From: an uncultured bacterium
Lineage (GTDB): Bacteria; Planctomycetota; UBA1135; GCA-002686595
Reading direction: 5' to 3'
Length of the DNA stretch: 39,876 nucleotides
Assembly: GCA_938083085.1 (NCBI GenBank)
Contig: CALLKX010000041.1
Span: forward strand, 1 to 39,876
The position numbers and the translations under genes are program-made. Shown here piece after piece: positions 14,748 to 23,360 of this stretch. Numbering within the stretch: position 1 is the stretch's first letter; each line of letters opens with the position of its first letter. The notes below the pieces were generated by a model that saw only the letters and a list, made by a program, of their open reading frames with translations, made no database searches and was not told the origin of the DNA.

Positions 14748-17636
14748 CTAACGGGGCTCCACCGGACCGCGGATGATCTCCTCGACGGTCCCATCGGGAG
14801 CGAGCATGAGCGTCGTCGGCAGGGGGAGGCGGGCGAGGTCGACCACGTCCTCGATGGTGCGGGTGCCCGGCTTGCGTTCCCCGGCGAGGTGCACGCTCAG
14901 GGAAGGGGCCCGGGCTCCGATCAGCTCCAGGGCGCGGCTCCGGTCGGTGGGAGCGTCGACGGAGACCGCGATCACCCGCAGGTCCTCCGCGGCGTCCCAT
15001 TCCTCGAGGAGCGGCAGCTCGGCCACGCACGGGGCGCAGTAGCTGGCCCAGAGGTTGAGGGCCACGCGCTCGCCGGTGGCGGCGGGGTCGATGAGCACCG
15101 GGGCACCGCTCGCGTCGAGCACCTCGAAGGGCGGGACCTTGTCGCCCACGTTCACGAGGAGCCCCCTGGGCTTGGGTTCCTCGATGACCCGCGGGACCGC
15201 TCCGTAGGGGGCGGCGACGCCTGCCCCTTCCACGAGCAGCGCTCGGGCGCCGGGCTTCAGGTCGCCAAAGCTCTCGACCGCTCCGCCGGGCCAGCGGACG
15301 GTCACCGAGGCGGCCGTGGCGCCACCGAGCCCGAAGATGAGCTCGGGCGCCTGGCACGAGATGAAGCCAGCGCCGCGGGAGAGCACCTGGCTCACCTTGC
15401 GCTCGCCGGCCACGACCTCCACCTGGGCGCCGATCGCCTCGGCGTTGCCGGTGGTGGCGCGCAGCTTGACCTTCACGAAGCCCGGCGCGGTGCCGAGGTC
15501 GTTGCGGTACAGGGCGTGGCGCTCGCGCTGGGTCTCGTGGACGAAGAGGTCCACGTCGCCGTCATCGTCCGCGTCGAAGGCGATCACCGCGCGCCCGTCA
15601 TTGGAGGAGTCCGCGCCGGAGAGGTCCGAGAGGTCGAGGAAGGACCCCGCGCCGTCGTTGATGAACAGCTTGTCCCGCTCGTTGCCGCTGAAGGAGCGGC
15701 CCTCGGCGAAGATCTGGCCGTTGTGCCGGGCCAGGAAGCCGTCGTTGCCGACCTCCTCGCGGGAGAACTTGCCGGACTCGGTGGTGGAAGAGCAACTCGA
15801 CGCCACCACGTGGCGCCAGTAGGTGCTTCATGTGTCGAAGGCGAGCTCTCCGGTCACGAACCCGTTCGTGCAGAAGACGTCGAGGTCGCCGTCGAGGTCC
15901 ACGTCGAAGAGCGCCGGGGACCAGGCCCAGCTGGCGCCGATGCCGCCCTGGCCGCCAGGGGACCGGGCGAAGCCGTCCCCGTCGCGGGTGAAGATGGAGT
16001 TGCCCGCGGCCAGCTTCTTGAGCAGGGCGTGGGTCTCCTTGTCGATGTCCTCCTCGAGGCGGCTGAGGATCCGGCTGCCCGCCGTCGAGGACATGTTGGA
16101 CACGTAGAGGTCGAGGGACCCGTCGCCGGTCAGGTCGCCGAAGGAGGCGCCCATGCCGCTGCCCTTGTCGACCACGCCCTGGGCGTCGGAGCCGTCCACG
16201 AAGGTGCCGTCCCCCTGGTTGATCCAGAGCCTGTTCGAGCCGTAGTCGTTGGCGACGTAGAGGTCGGCGTCTCCGTCGAGGTCCACGTCCGCGGACGCCG
16301 CCGCGTAGCTCCAGCGAACGTCCTTGATCCCCGCGGCCTCGGCCACGTTCTCGAAGCCCAGGAACGCGCCCTCTTCGTTGGTGCCCAGGTTCCGCAGGAG
16401 CCCGTTGGGGGAGCCGTTGGTGGCCTCGGTCCAGGAGTTGTTGTGCTCCACGTCCACGCGGCCATAGCCGCAGATGTGGACGTCGAGCCACCCGTCCCCG
16501 TCGAAGTCGAGGACGGTGAGGGTGTAGGCCACGAAGGGCTCCTGGAGACCGGGCCCTCCGGGCGCGTCGGTGAACTGGCCAGCGCCATCGTTGAGGAAGA
16601 TCCGGCAGCGCTCGCCGCCCATCTTGCCGCCGGCCAGGGGCCAGCCCGTGAGCCCGACCATGAGGTCCTGGTCCCCGTCGTTGTCGCAGTCGAAGAAGAC
16701 CGCGCCGGTGCCGCGATCGGGGCTGCCCACGCCGCGCTCGTCGGCCTCGTCCGACCAGGTACCGTCGGGCTGGGCGATGTAGAGGAAGTTCTGGTCGTCG
16801 CTGGGGACGAAGAGGTCCCAGTCGCCGTCGCCGTCCACGTCGCCCGCGGCGGCGCCGTTCCAGTGGAAGCTGTTGTTGGCGTCCGTTCCGAAGCGGGCCC
16901 AGGTGTGGGCGAGCCCCGTGGACGCGGCGACCTCCGTGAAGAGGGGCGCGGCCCGGCGTTCCACCTCCCACTTGTTGAGGATGAACTGGTCCAGGAGGAA
17001 CTTCCCGCGGGTCCGCGTGGCGCGGGCGTCGCCGCGGCCGTGCACGGACACCATGCCGCCCGTGGCGTCGACCCCGGTGATGTGGATCTTCAGGTCGAGC
17101 CGGCCCCAACGGGAGCGGCCGCGCTGAAAGCTCGCGCCCTTTACCTTCCAGAGCACCGAGTCGACGCTGCGCCAATCGCCGAGCAGGGAGCGGAGTGATT
17201 CGATGAAGCCGTCGCGGTCGACGCCGGCCGAGGCGGCCACGTCGTACTTGATGCGCTCCACGTCGAGGGGGAGGCTCGTGCGGTTGGCCTCGGCGTGGCC
17301 GACGAGGGCGTGGGCGACGAGGTCCGGTGAGAACCAGTCCTCGGCCTGGTCGAACTGGCGCTTCCGCAGGACCTCGGCGAACTCGATCAGGCTGTCCGCC
17401 AGGGCCTCGGTCTCATCCTCGACGGCCTCGACGCTGGTGACCGGGCGGTCGGGGTGGGCGATGCCGTCGGGGAGATCGACGGAGACGCCCGTCGAGCGGG
17501 CGGGCGCGTTCCGTCCGGGCCCATCAGCCGCGGTTGTCTCCTCCCCGCCACCACAGCCGGGGGCCGAGGCGAGGGAGAGGACGAGGAGCAGGGCGACGAA
17601 CGGTGCCGTGGCAGGCTGGGCGGAGCGGAGGATCAT
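14748..17636 (-). CDS. Exported FG-GAP/ASPIC (CRTAC1-like) protein with thioredoxin domain; candidate selenoprotein, 962 aa with TGA read as Sec
   Basis: The N-terminus is an export signal ending in SAPGC, possibly a lipobox of weak fit. After about 220 residues of unknown fold come FG-GAP/VCBS beta-propeller repeats with calcium-loop motifs (DVDGDGDWDLFV, DCDNDGDQDLMV, DVDLDGDADLYV). They stop at a TGA (15830-15828) after NGFVTGELAFDT. The same frame resumes at once (STYWRHVVASSC) with a further repeat (DADDDGDVDLFV), an ASPIC/UnbV domain (about 719-804, RWPGGAVESFG) and a TlpA-type thioredoxin domain with CAPC (C867, C870). No ATG lies near the break, only a GTG. A SECIS-like hairpin follows the TGA, so selenocysteine at residue 603 is the reading I prefer. 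The alternative is a nonsense mutation or sequence error splitting one gene into 15828-17636 and 14748-15809. Confidence 0.72.
15798..15830 (-). promoter_or_regulatory. Candidate bacterial SECIS element after in-frame TGA (FG-GAP/ASPIC gene)
   Basis: On the minus strand TGA occupies 15830-15828. After exactly 18 nt (15827-15810) comes a 3-nt loop GTG (15809-15807) closed by CGCCAC/GTGGCG (six Watson-Crick pairs). The stem extends by G-U, G-C and U-G pairs to 15818/15798. A G and a U in an apical loop about 16-37 nt from the UGA are the known requirements for SelB recruitment in bacteria. Confidence 0.6.
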
Positions 17637-17901
17637 CTGGGCGGACGATACGGGAGGAGGTGGGGCCAGTGAGAGCTTTATCGGAAGCTGGGTGCCCCTG
17701 TCTTTTCCCCCACACGACAGTTCGTGGGCGGGTGTCCCCCCGGCTCATGTACGGGCCCACGGAGGAGCTGTGGTGCGACAAGTGGGCCGTCCCGGGACAC
17801 AGGGGGGGGGCCGGTCCGGCTCCGCGCCAGCGGGATCCGCGGGGGTGTCCGGCCGTCCGTGCCCATTGCCCGGGCGATACGCCCATGACAACATTCGAGC
17901 C

Positions 17902-18819
17902 ATGCGCGTCGTGTACGTCCTCGCCGAGTACAGCCTCCACAACCACATCGTGGAGTCCCATCGCCTGGCACGGCCCGGGGATCACATCGCCATCTGCAAG
18001 GTGCCCCTGGTCCTGCGCGGCAAAAGCCGCTCCGAGACGGTCCACCGAATCGTGCCGAAGCTCTCCCAGCGCTTTCTCGCGGGCAAGGTCCTGGAGGGGC
18101 TCGCAATTCTGGCGATCACGGCGCTCCCCAAGCTGATGGGGAGGGGGCCCGTGTTCAGGCGGCTGCGGACGATCGCGCGCCGTCATCACCTGCCGTTCCA
18201 TCGGACCGAGGACATCATGTCCAAGGAGACCCTGGAGTTCATCCGAGAGCAGCAGCCGGACCTGGTAGTGACGCTCTTCCACCAGATCGTGCGCCAGGCG
18301 CTGATCGACCTCCCGCGGCTCGGGGTCGTGAACATCCACCCAGGCCTGATCCCGGACTTCCGTGGGATCCAACCCTACTTCTGGGAGCTGAGTGAGGGGA
18401 GCGAGCGTGCGGGTGCGACCGTGCACTTCATCGAGGACGAGTCGGTGGATAGCGGCGGCGTCCTGGCGCAGACGAGCTACGAGGTGCCGGCAGGCGTCAG
18501 CGTACAGCGCAACTACTACCTCACCTGCCGGGCGGCGGGCCGGATGATGCCCCGGGTGATCGCAGGCCTGGAGGCTGGGTCCCTCGACCCGCAGGGACAG
18601 GATGCGGACGCGGGGGCGTACTGGCGGTGGCCGGACAGCGCGGCCTTCGATCGCCTTCGGGAGCGGGGCCATTCGTTGGTGTCCTGGCGCCAGCTCGTCC
18701 GGCTGCTGGCCGGCGCTGACGAAGATCCCCCCGCGCTGGAGCGGCTGGGCGCCGACCTGGCTGGCCTCCGGGGGGGCTCACACGCCAGCTCTGCAGGCAG
18801 CCCGCCGCCCGCCGGGTGA
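17902..18819 (+). CDS. Formyltransferase-fold protein (methionyl-tRNA formyltransferase N-domain type), 305 aa
   Basis: The ATG at 17902 (MRVVYVLAEYSLHNHIVE) is the first plausible start; the open frame further upstream is noise. The protein has the formyl transferase N-terminal fold (PF00551 type) with the catalytic triad in place: N144 and H146 in VNIHPGLIPDFRG and D183 in DESVDSGG. The usual Fmt C-terminal tRNA-binding domain is not evident. That makes a 10-formyl-tetrahydrofolate-dependent transfer to an amino sugar or other small amine likelier than Fmt itself. There is no signal peptide. It stands alone, divergent from the FG-GAP gene, with no sugar-nucleotide genes nearby to name the substrate. 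Confidence 0.82.
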   Translation: MRVVYVLAEYSLHNHIVESHRLARPGDHIAICKVPLVLRGKSRSETVHRIVPKLSQRFLAGKVLEGLAILAITALPKLMGRGPVFRRLRTIARRHHLPFHRTEDIMSKETLEFIREQQPDLVVTLFHQIVRQALIDLPRLGVVNIHPGLIPDFRGIQPYFWELSEGSERAGATVHFIEDESVDSGGVLAQTSYEVPAGVSVQRNYYLTCRAAGRMMPRVIAGLEAGSLDPQGQDADAGAYWRWPDSAAFDRLRERGHSLVSWRQLVRLLAGADEDPPALERLGADLAGLRGGSHASSAGSPPPAG

Positions 18820-18915
18820 GCGCCTGCCGCTTGCCGGTGGGAAGTCCGCCACCTGGGGCGTGGCAGGTGAGCGCTCCATCTCCAGGCGCCCACACGCCCC
18901 AGGGGCGGACGGGGG

Positions 18916-19416
18916 TCAGTCTTCGTCGCAGCAGGAGTTGCCGCGCAGCGCAGTCACATGGGCGGTGACTAGCAGCAGTCCGCCGCCCATGGTGAGCAGG
19001 CTCGCGAGGGGTACGAATAGGCTGGATTCGCGCACAGAAGCGCAGCACTCGTCCACGCAGCCCGTGGCTTCCTGGACCGCGAGCCAGCTGGGACAGGGCA
19101 GGTTCACGCCGACGGTCTGGGCCCAGGCGGATCCGGGGACCGCGAGGCCCATCAGGATCAGCAGGGAGCCCACGGAGGCGAGGAGCGTGAGGACGCGTCG
19201 GACCTGCGGCGAGAGGCGCCGCATGTTCCGCCGCAGGAGCGAGATGGCCGCGGGTAGCGAGACCGCGGCGAACACCCAGTGGGTGGCCGGAGAGGTCCAG
19301 ACGCCGCCAATGAGCGGGGCGAAGGCGAGGATGATCGGCGCCGCCAGGCAGTGGATGGCGCACGTTCCTGCGGCGACCACGCCGAGGCGGTCTGCAATGT
19401 GGGGTGTCAGTTGCAT
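18916..19416 (-). CDS. MerC-domain membrane protein at the tail of the tad operon, 166 aa
   Basis: The ATG at 19416 (MQLTPHIADRLGVVAAGTC) begins the MerC-like part; the open frame upstream is noise. Residues 18-28 give GTCAIHCLAAP, the Cys-containing first membrane helix of MerC-domain proteins, and four hydrophobic segments follow. Two Cys pairs (DECCAS near 130 and NSCC at the C-terminus) could also bind metal. MerC proteins carry mercury or other soft metals across the inner membrane, but many family members occur outside mer operons with unknown role. It starts 31 nt after the tadD-like gene and may be co-transcribed with it. No merR, merA or merT is present, so mercury resistance is not supported. 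Confidence 0.82.
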   Translation of the reverse strand: MQLTPHIADRLGVVAAGTCAIHCLAAPIILAFAPLIGGVWTSPATHWVFAAVSLPAAISLLRRNMRRLSPQVRRVLTLLASVGSLLILMGLAVPGSAWAQTVGVNLPCPSWLAVQEATGCVDECCASVRESSLFVPLASLLTMGGGLLLVTAHVTALRGNSCCDED

Positions 19417-19447
19417 GGGGCAGTCAGGGGGGGGGGCGCGACGGCCC

Positions 19448-20119
19448 TCACCCTTCCTCGATGGCGGCTTGCGCCCGGATCCACCGGAGCCGGCGGGCGG
19501 CCGGCTTGAAGGTCGGCTCCAGGTCGCTACATGTCTCGTAATGCCGCTCGGCGACTTCGAGTTCCCCAAGATCTTCAGCAACTAGGCCGCGGTGATAGTG
19601 GCTCCGCCACGAGGTCTCGCCGGCGAGCGCGTCCGCCCGGTCCAGCGCCTCCAGCGCCTCCGCGTAGCGCCGCTCCACGAAGAGCAGCGCCGCGTGAGCC
19701 TCGTGGAGGCCAGGCGAGTCCGGTCGCGTCCTCAGCGCACCCTCGACCCGTCGGTGGGCCCCGGCGAGGTCCCCACTGCGGGCGGCCACCTGCACCGAGA
19801 GCTGGACGGCGTCGACGTTGTCAGGCTCGGCTTTGAGGGCCAGGTCGAGCAGCGACACGGCCCGGTCGGCGCGCCCTGTCTCGATGGACAGGGCCGCGTC
19901 TGCGATCAGGGTTGGGACGTGCTGTGGATGCTGGAGGCTCAGGGAACGCAGATCCCGCGCGAGCTCCGGCGCTGGGGCATCGGGAGCCTCGAGCAGCTGC
20001 CCGAGCTTCTCGTTCGCTGACGGCCGCTCGGTGAGGGGCGGCGTCAGGCACCCGGTGAGCTGGGCGCTGAGGGCCAGGCCGACGAGGAGGGCCGGGAGTG
20101 AGGGGGTCGATCGAGGCAT
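19448..20119 (-). CDS. tadD: TPR lipoprotein, TadD-like
   Basis: The N-terminus MPRSTPSLPALLVGLALSAQ runs into the lipobox LTGC, so the mature protein should be lipid-anchored, probably at the outer membrane. The rest is alpha-helical TPR repeats (for example RADRAVSLLDLALKAEPDN, RRYAEALEALDRADALAGE, LGELEVAERHYETCSDLEP). That is the build of TadD, which acts as a pilotin for the Tad secretin. I chose the ATG at 20119; a TTG at 20137 overlapping the tadC stop as TTGA is also possible. Position directly after tadC in a complete tad operon supports the call. The lipobox is clear; the gene name rests on context. Confidence 0.82.
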   Translation of the reverse strand: MPRSTPSLPALLVGLALSAQLTGCLTPPLTERPSANEKLGQLLEAPDAPAPELARDLRSLSLQHPQHVPTLIADAALSIETGRADRAVSLLDLALKAEPDNVDAVQLSVQVAARSGDLAGAHRRVEGALRTRPDSPGLHEAHAALLFVERRYAEALEALDRADALAGETSWRSHYHRGLVAEDLGELEVAERHYETCSDLEPTFKPAARRLRWIRAQAAIEEG

Positions 20120-20133
20120 GGGTACGGACCGAG

Positions 20134-21120
20134 TCAAGGCTGCCCCGTCAGGGCAGAGCCAGCGAGGCGAACGAACTCGGCGACGGCCGGACCGAAGGTC
20201 CAGACGAAGACGCCGGGGAGAAAGCAGATGACGAGGGGGAAGGCGAGCTTGGTCGGGAGGACCTGGGCCCGCTGGATCGCCTCCTCGCGGCGACGACCCC
20301 AGAGGTCCGTCGCCTGGCGGCGCAGGGTCTCGCCCAGGCTCGCTCCCTGACTCTCCGCATGGATGAGGGCGGAGCTGAAGGCGAGCAGCGAGGGGACGTC
20401 GAGCTCCTGGGCCACGGTGCGAATGGCCGTGGCGCGGGGGACGCCAGCCATGGTGGCCGAGCGCATCCTGGCGAACTCCGTCGCCAGGACGCGGTCCGGG
20501 CCGAGCGCCTGCTCGACGCGTTGCACCGCGGCGTCGAACCCCATGCCGGATTCAACGAGGCTGGCCAAGAGGCTGAGGACCGTTGGCATGTCTCGCTCGA
20601 CCTCTTCCACGCGGCGATGCCGCTGCTGCCGAACCCATACAACGGGGAGCATCACGACCAGCAGGGCGATCAGCCAGGTGGCCGCGCGCATGACGGGGAC
20701 GAAGACCGTGGCGAATCCGCCGGGCACGCCCTCCAGCCAGCCGACAGCGGACTCCGTGAAGCCCGACGCATCGACCATGAGCGCGACGAAGGCGGACGAG
20801 AGCGCAGCGCCGATCATCCAAATCACGAAGCGTGAGGGAGCCGCAGCGTCCGTCATGCCGGCGCTGATGAGCCAGCGCCGCAGCCATCCCGCGCCTGGGG
20901 CCATGGCGGGTCCAGGCGTAGCGACGTTCGCCGCTTTGGGGGACACGGTCGGAGCCTCGGACGGGCCTTCCCTGAAGAGGACCGACGCCACCCGGCGGCG
21001 CCGCTGCGTGTATCGGACATAGAGGGCCAGCAGCCCGATCCCGCCAACGGCCACCGCCAAGAGCCATGGCGGGGTTCCCGTGAGCCCGAGGGGGAGGGCC
21101 TGCCTGAAGAGGACCTGCAC
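20134..21120 (-). CDS. tadC: Tad pilus inner-membrane platform protein TadC
   Basis: This is a type II secretion F-domain protein. One N-terminal membrane helix (about 15-33) is followed by two more near 100-175, a cytoplasmic F domain with DMPTVLSLLASLVESGMGFD and SLGETLRRQATDLWGRRREEA, and a final helix LAFPLVICFLPGVFVWTFGP. The order is that of TadC. The start is GTG at 21120 (MQVLFRQALPLGL), two bases past the tadB stop. An ATG-led frame reaching back to 21255 overlaps tadB too far to be believed. With TadB it forms the platform on which TadA acts to polymerise Flp pilin. Length is 328 residues, normal for the family. Confidence 0.9.
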   Translation of the reverse strand: MQVLFRQALPLGLTGTPPWLLAVAVGGIGLLALYVRYTQRRRRVASVLFREGPSEAPTVSPKAANVATPGPAMAPGAGWLRRWLISAGMTDAAAPSRFVIWMIGAALSSAFVALMVDASGFTESAVGWLEGVPGGFATVFVPVMRAATWLIALLVVMLPVVWVRQQRHRRVEEVERDMPTVLSLLASLVESGMGFDAAVQRVEQALGPDRVLATEFARMRSATMAGVPRATAIRTVAQELDVPSLLAFSSALIHAESQGASLGETLRRQATDLWGRRREEAIQRAQVLPTKLAFPLVICFLPGVFVWTFGPAVAEFVRLAGSALTGQP

Positions 21121-21122
21121 GG

Positions 21123-21935
21123 TCAGACCTCGACCTGGATGGTGCGCGAGATCCAGGCCACACCGATGGCCTGGAGGAAGACTGAGAGCCCGACGGCAGA
21201 GAGGCCCAGGTCGTTGGAGAGGAAGCCCTCCACGCGGTCGGGGTACTGCTTCCACATGAGGAAGGCGAGGCCATAGGTGATCGCGAGGATCCCTGCCACG
21301 GAGGCCTGGGTCTCCACGGCCTGGGAGCCCGAGCGCCGGATGACGTCGACGCGATCGCGGATGGTGCGGGCCACCTCGCTCAGTGACTGGGCCACGCTGC
21401 CGCCGCTGTTGAAGTGCGACGCGAGGGTGAAGGCGAAGAGTCGGATCCCTTCCTGCGGGTAGCGCTCCACGAGGTCAAAGAGCACGGCAGAGGGGGAGTC
21501 TCCGATCCGGATGCGGTCGCAGATCTCCTGGAGGATCTCCGCGGTGCGCCCGCGGGACTCCTTCGCCGCGGTGTTGAGGCTGTCGACGAGCGCCGCGCCC
21601 GCGCGGAGCGAGGCCACCACCAGGTCGAGGGCCGAGGCCAGGTCCAGTTCAAGGGCGACGTCGCGCCGCGAGGCGTAGGTCTTGAGCGCCACGTGACAGC
21701 CGACGCCGACGAAGGTGCCTACGGCCATCGCGATGACGGTGGGCAGGTCGCCAGCGAGGCATGCGAGGGCCGCCGCGGGGGCGGCGGCCAGGCTGATGAG
21801 GGCGCGGTTCCTGGCTCGCTCGCGGCCCTGGGATGGGCGGCGGTCCTCTCCTCCTACGCCGCTCCCCCCACGGATGAAGTGGATCAGCGCGCCGATCAGG
21901 ACGGCGAGGGTGACGGTCAAGAGGAGGTCCAGCAT
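21123..21935 (-). CDS. tadB: Tad pilus inner-membrane platform protein TadB
   Basis: This is the second type II secretion F-domain protein of the operon. It has an N-terminal helix (MLDLLLTVTLAVLIGALIHF), another hydrophobic pair near 47-85, and the F domain with LDLASALDLVVASLRAGAAL, LVERYPQEGIRLFAFTLASH and FNSGGSVAQSLSEVARTIRDR. Two C-terminal helices include AGILAITYGLAFLMW. The motif order is typical of TadB. It begins 15 nt after tadA and ends 2 nt before tadC, so it is within one tightly packed operon. Length is 270 residues, slightly short of the usual size of about 300. Part of the N-terminal periplasmic stretch found in other TadB proteins seems to be missing. Confidence 0.9.
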   Translation of the reverse strand: MLDLLLTVTLAVLIGALIHFIRGGSGVGGEDRRPSQGRERARNRALISLAAAPAAALACLAGDLPTVIAMAVGTFVGVGCHVALKTYASRRDVALELDLASALDLVVASLRAGAALVDSLNTAAKESRGRTAEILQEICDRIRIGDSPSAVLFDLVERYPQEGIRLFAFTLASHFNSGGSVAQSLSEVARTIRDRVDVIRRSGSQAVETQASVAGILAITYGLAFLMWKQYPDRVEGFLSNDLGLSAVGLSVFLQAIGVAWISRTIQVEV

Positions 21936-21950
21936 GTCGCCTTCGCGGGC

Positions 21951-23360
21951 CTAGAGGCTCCCGCGTCCCTCCCGGGTCGGCTCCGCGAAGATCCCCAGGG
22001 GGATGTCCTCGCCCGCGGCGCGCAGTGCATGGACAAAGCGCGGCACGATCCCTGTCGCCTCGAAGGTGCCCAGCAGTCGACCCTCGTTTGAGCCGTGGGT
22101 GCGATAGACGAACAGGTCCTGGAGCAGGGGCGTCCCCGACTCCATCCCGGTCACCTCGGAGATCGACGCGATGCGGCGCACGCCGTCCTCGAAACGCCGG
22201 ACGTGAACCACGAGGTCGAGCGCCGAGGTGATCTGTTCCCTGATCGCCCTCGAGGGCAGGTCCGCACCCGCCATGAGCACCATGGTCTCGAGGCGCGAGA
22301 GGGCGTCGCGGGTGGAGTTGGCGTGGACCGTGCACAGGCCTCCCTCATGCCCTGTGTTCATGGCCTGGAGCATGTCCAGCGCCTCCCCCGAGCGCACCTC
22401 GCCCAGGATGATCCGGGAGGGCCGCATGCGAAGGCAGTTGATGAGCAGATCGCGGGCCGTCAACGTGCCGCTGCCCTCGGCGTTCGGGGGCCGCGTCTCC
22501 AGGCGGACCACGTGCTGCTGGTCCAGGGTCAGCTCGGCGGTGTCCTCGATGGTGACGACCCGTTCGTCCTCCGGGATCGCCTCAGCGAGGATGCCGAGGA
22601 GCGTCGACTTTCCCGCGCCGGTGCCGCCGGAGAGGAGCACGTTCTGCCGCGTCCGTACCGCCGTGGACAGCAGGGTCCACATGGCCTCGTTGAGCATTCG
22701 AAGCTTCAGAACGTCCACGGAGCGCAGCCGGTTTCGGCCGAAGCGGCGGATGGACAGCGTCGGCCCGTCGATGCTCACGGGGGGGATGGTCGCGTTCATT
22801 CGGCTGCCGTCCGCCAGCCGCAGGTCCACCATGGGGGAGGACTGATCGATCCGCCTGCCGGCGGCGACCGCCAAGCGCTCGATCATTCGCAGCAGGTGCT
22901 CGTTGCTGGCGAAGCGGACGTTGACGTGCTGGAGCTTGCCGAAGCGCTCCACGAAGACCTGGTCATAGCGGTTGACGAGGATGTCGGTGATGGCCGGGTC
23001 AAGGAGCAGCGGGCTCAGGGGCCCGAGGCCCGTGGCTTCTTCGCTGAGCTCCCTGGCGAGCTGCTGCTGCTCGGTCTGGTTGAGGGGGAGGGACTCCGTC
23101 TGGAGCAGCTCCTCGACCCAGTCGTTGACCGCGAACTCCAGGTCCTCGGGACCGAGCCCGAGCAGCCCGTCCTCCTGCAGCTCGGCGATCATCCGGGCGT
23201 GCAGGTCGGCCTTGATCGCGGTGTAGTCGTCCTGCCGCGGGGCCTCTTCAGGCATCGAGCCACCACGGTTGGGGCCCGTGGTGCGCTGGGTGACCGCGTT
23301 GTCCTTGGGGCGCGGGCGCCTGAATAGGGAGCGGGTGTCGAGGAGCTCATCGCGTTCCAT
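21951..23360 (-). CDS. tadA: Tad pilus assembly ATPase TadA (CpaF)
   Basis: This hexameric secretion ATPase powers Flp pilus assembly. From the ATG at 23360, Walker A GGTGAGKST is at residues 245-253. The acidic IEDTAEL follows (Asp box), then Walker B IILGEVRSGEALDM and the His box MNTGHEGGLCTVHANS. The N-terminal domain has the usual PLLLDPAITDILVNRYDQVFVE. The start was chosen by a strong Shine-Dalgarno GGAGGT 7 nt upstream. The frame is open to 23432 but that would bury the site. The first 14 nt overlap the end of tadZ. Length is 469 residues, normal for CpaF. Confidence 0.95.
   Translation of the reverse strand: MERDELLDTRSLFRRPRPKDNAVTQRTTGPNRGGSMPEEAPRQDDYTAIKADLHARMIAELQEDGLLGLGPEDLEFAVNDWVEELLQTESLPLNQTEQQQLARELSEEATGLGPLSPLLLDPAITDILVNRYDQVFVERFGKLQHVNVRFASNEHLLRMIERLAVAAGRRIDQSSPMVDLRLADGSRMNATIPPVSIDGPTLSIRRFGRNRLRSVDVLKLRMLNEAMWTLLSTAVRTRQNVLLSGGTGAGKSTLLGILAEAIPEDERVVTIEDTAELTLDQQHVVRLETRPPNAEGSGTLTARDLLINCLRMRPSRIILGEVRSGEALDMLQAMNTGHEGGLCTVHANSTRDALSRLETMVLMAGADLPSRAIREQITSALDLVVHVRRFEDGVRRIASISEVTGMESGTPLLQDLFVYRTHGSNEGRLLGTFEATGIVPRFVHALRAAGEDIPLGIFAEPTREGRGSL

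Noticed and set aside
15807..15809. GTG as start codon of a separate ASPIC/thioredoxin protein
   Set aside because: It lies in the loop of the SECIS-like hairpin, in the middle of a continuous family sequence. The product would lack export signals although its domains are of exported type.
14667..17198. Very long plus-strand frame opposite the FG-GAP gene
   Set aside because: In high-GC DNA the antisense of a real gene is often open. The translation is Val/Glu/Gly/His-rich without domains, while the minus strand has clear domains.
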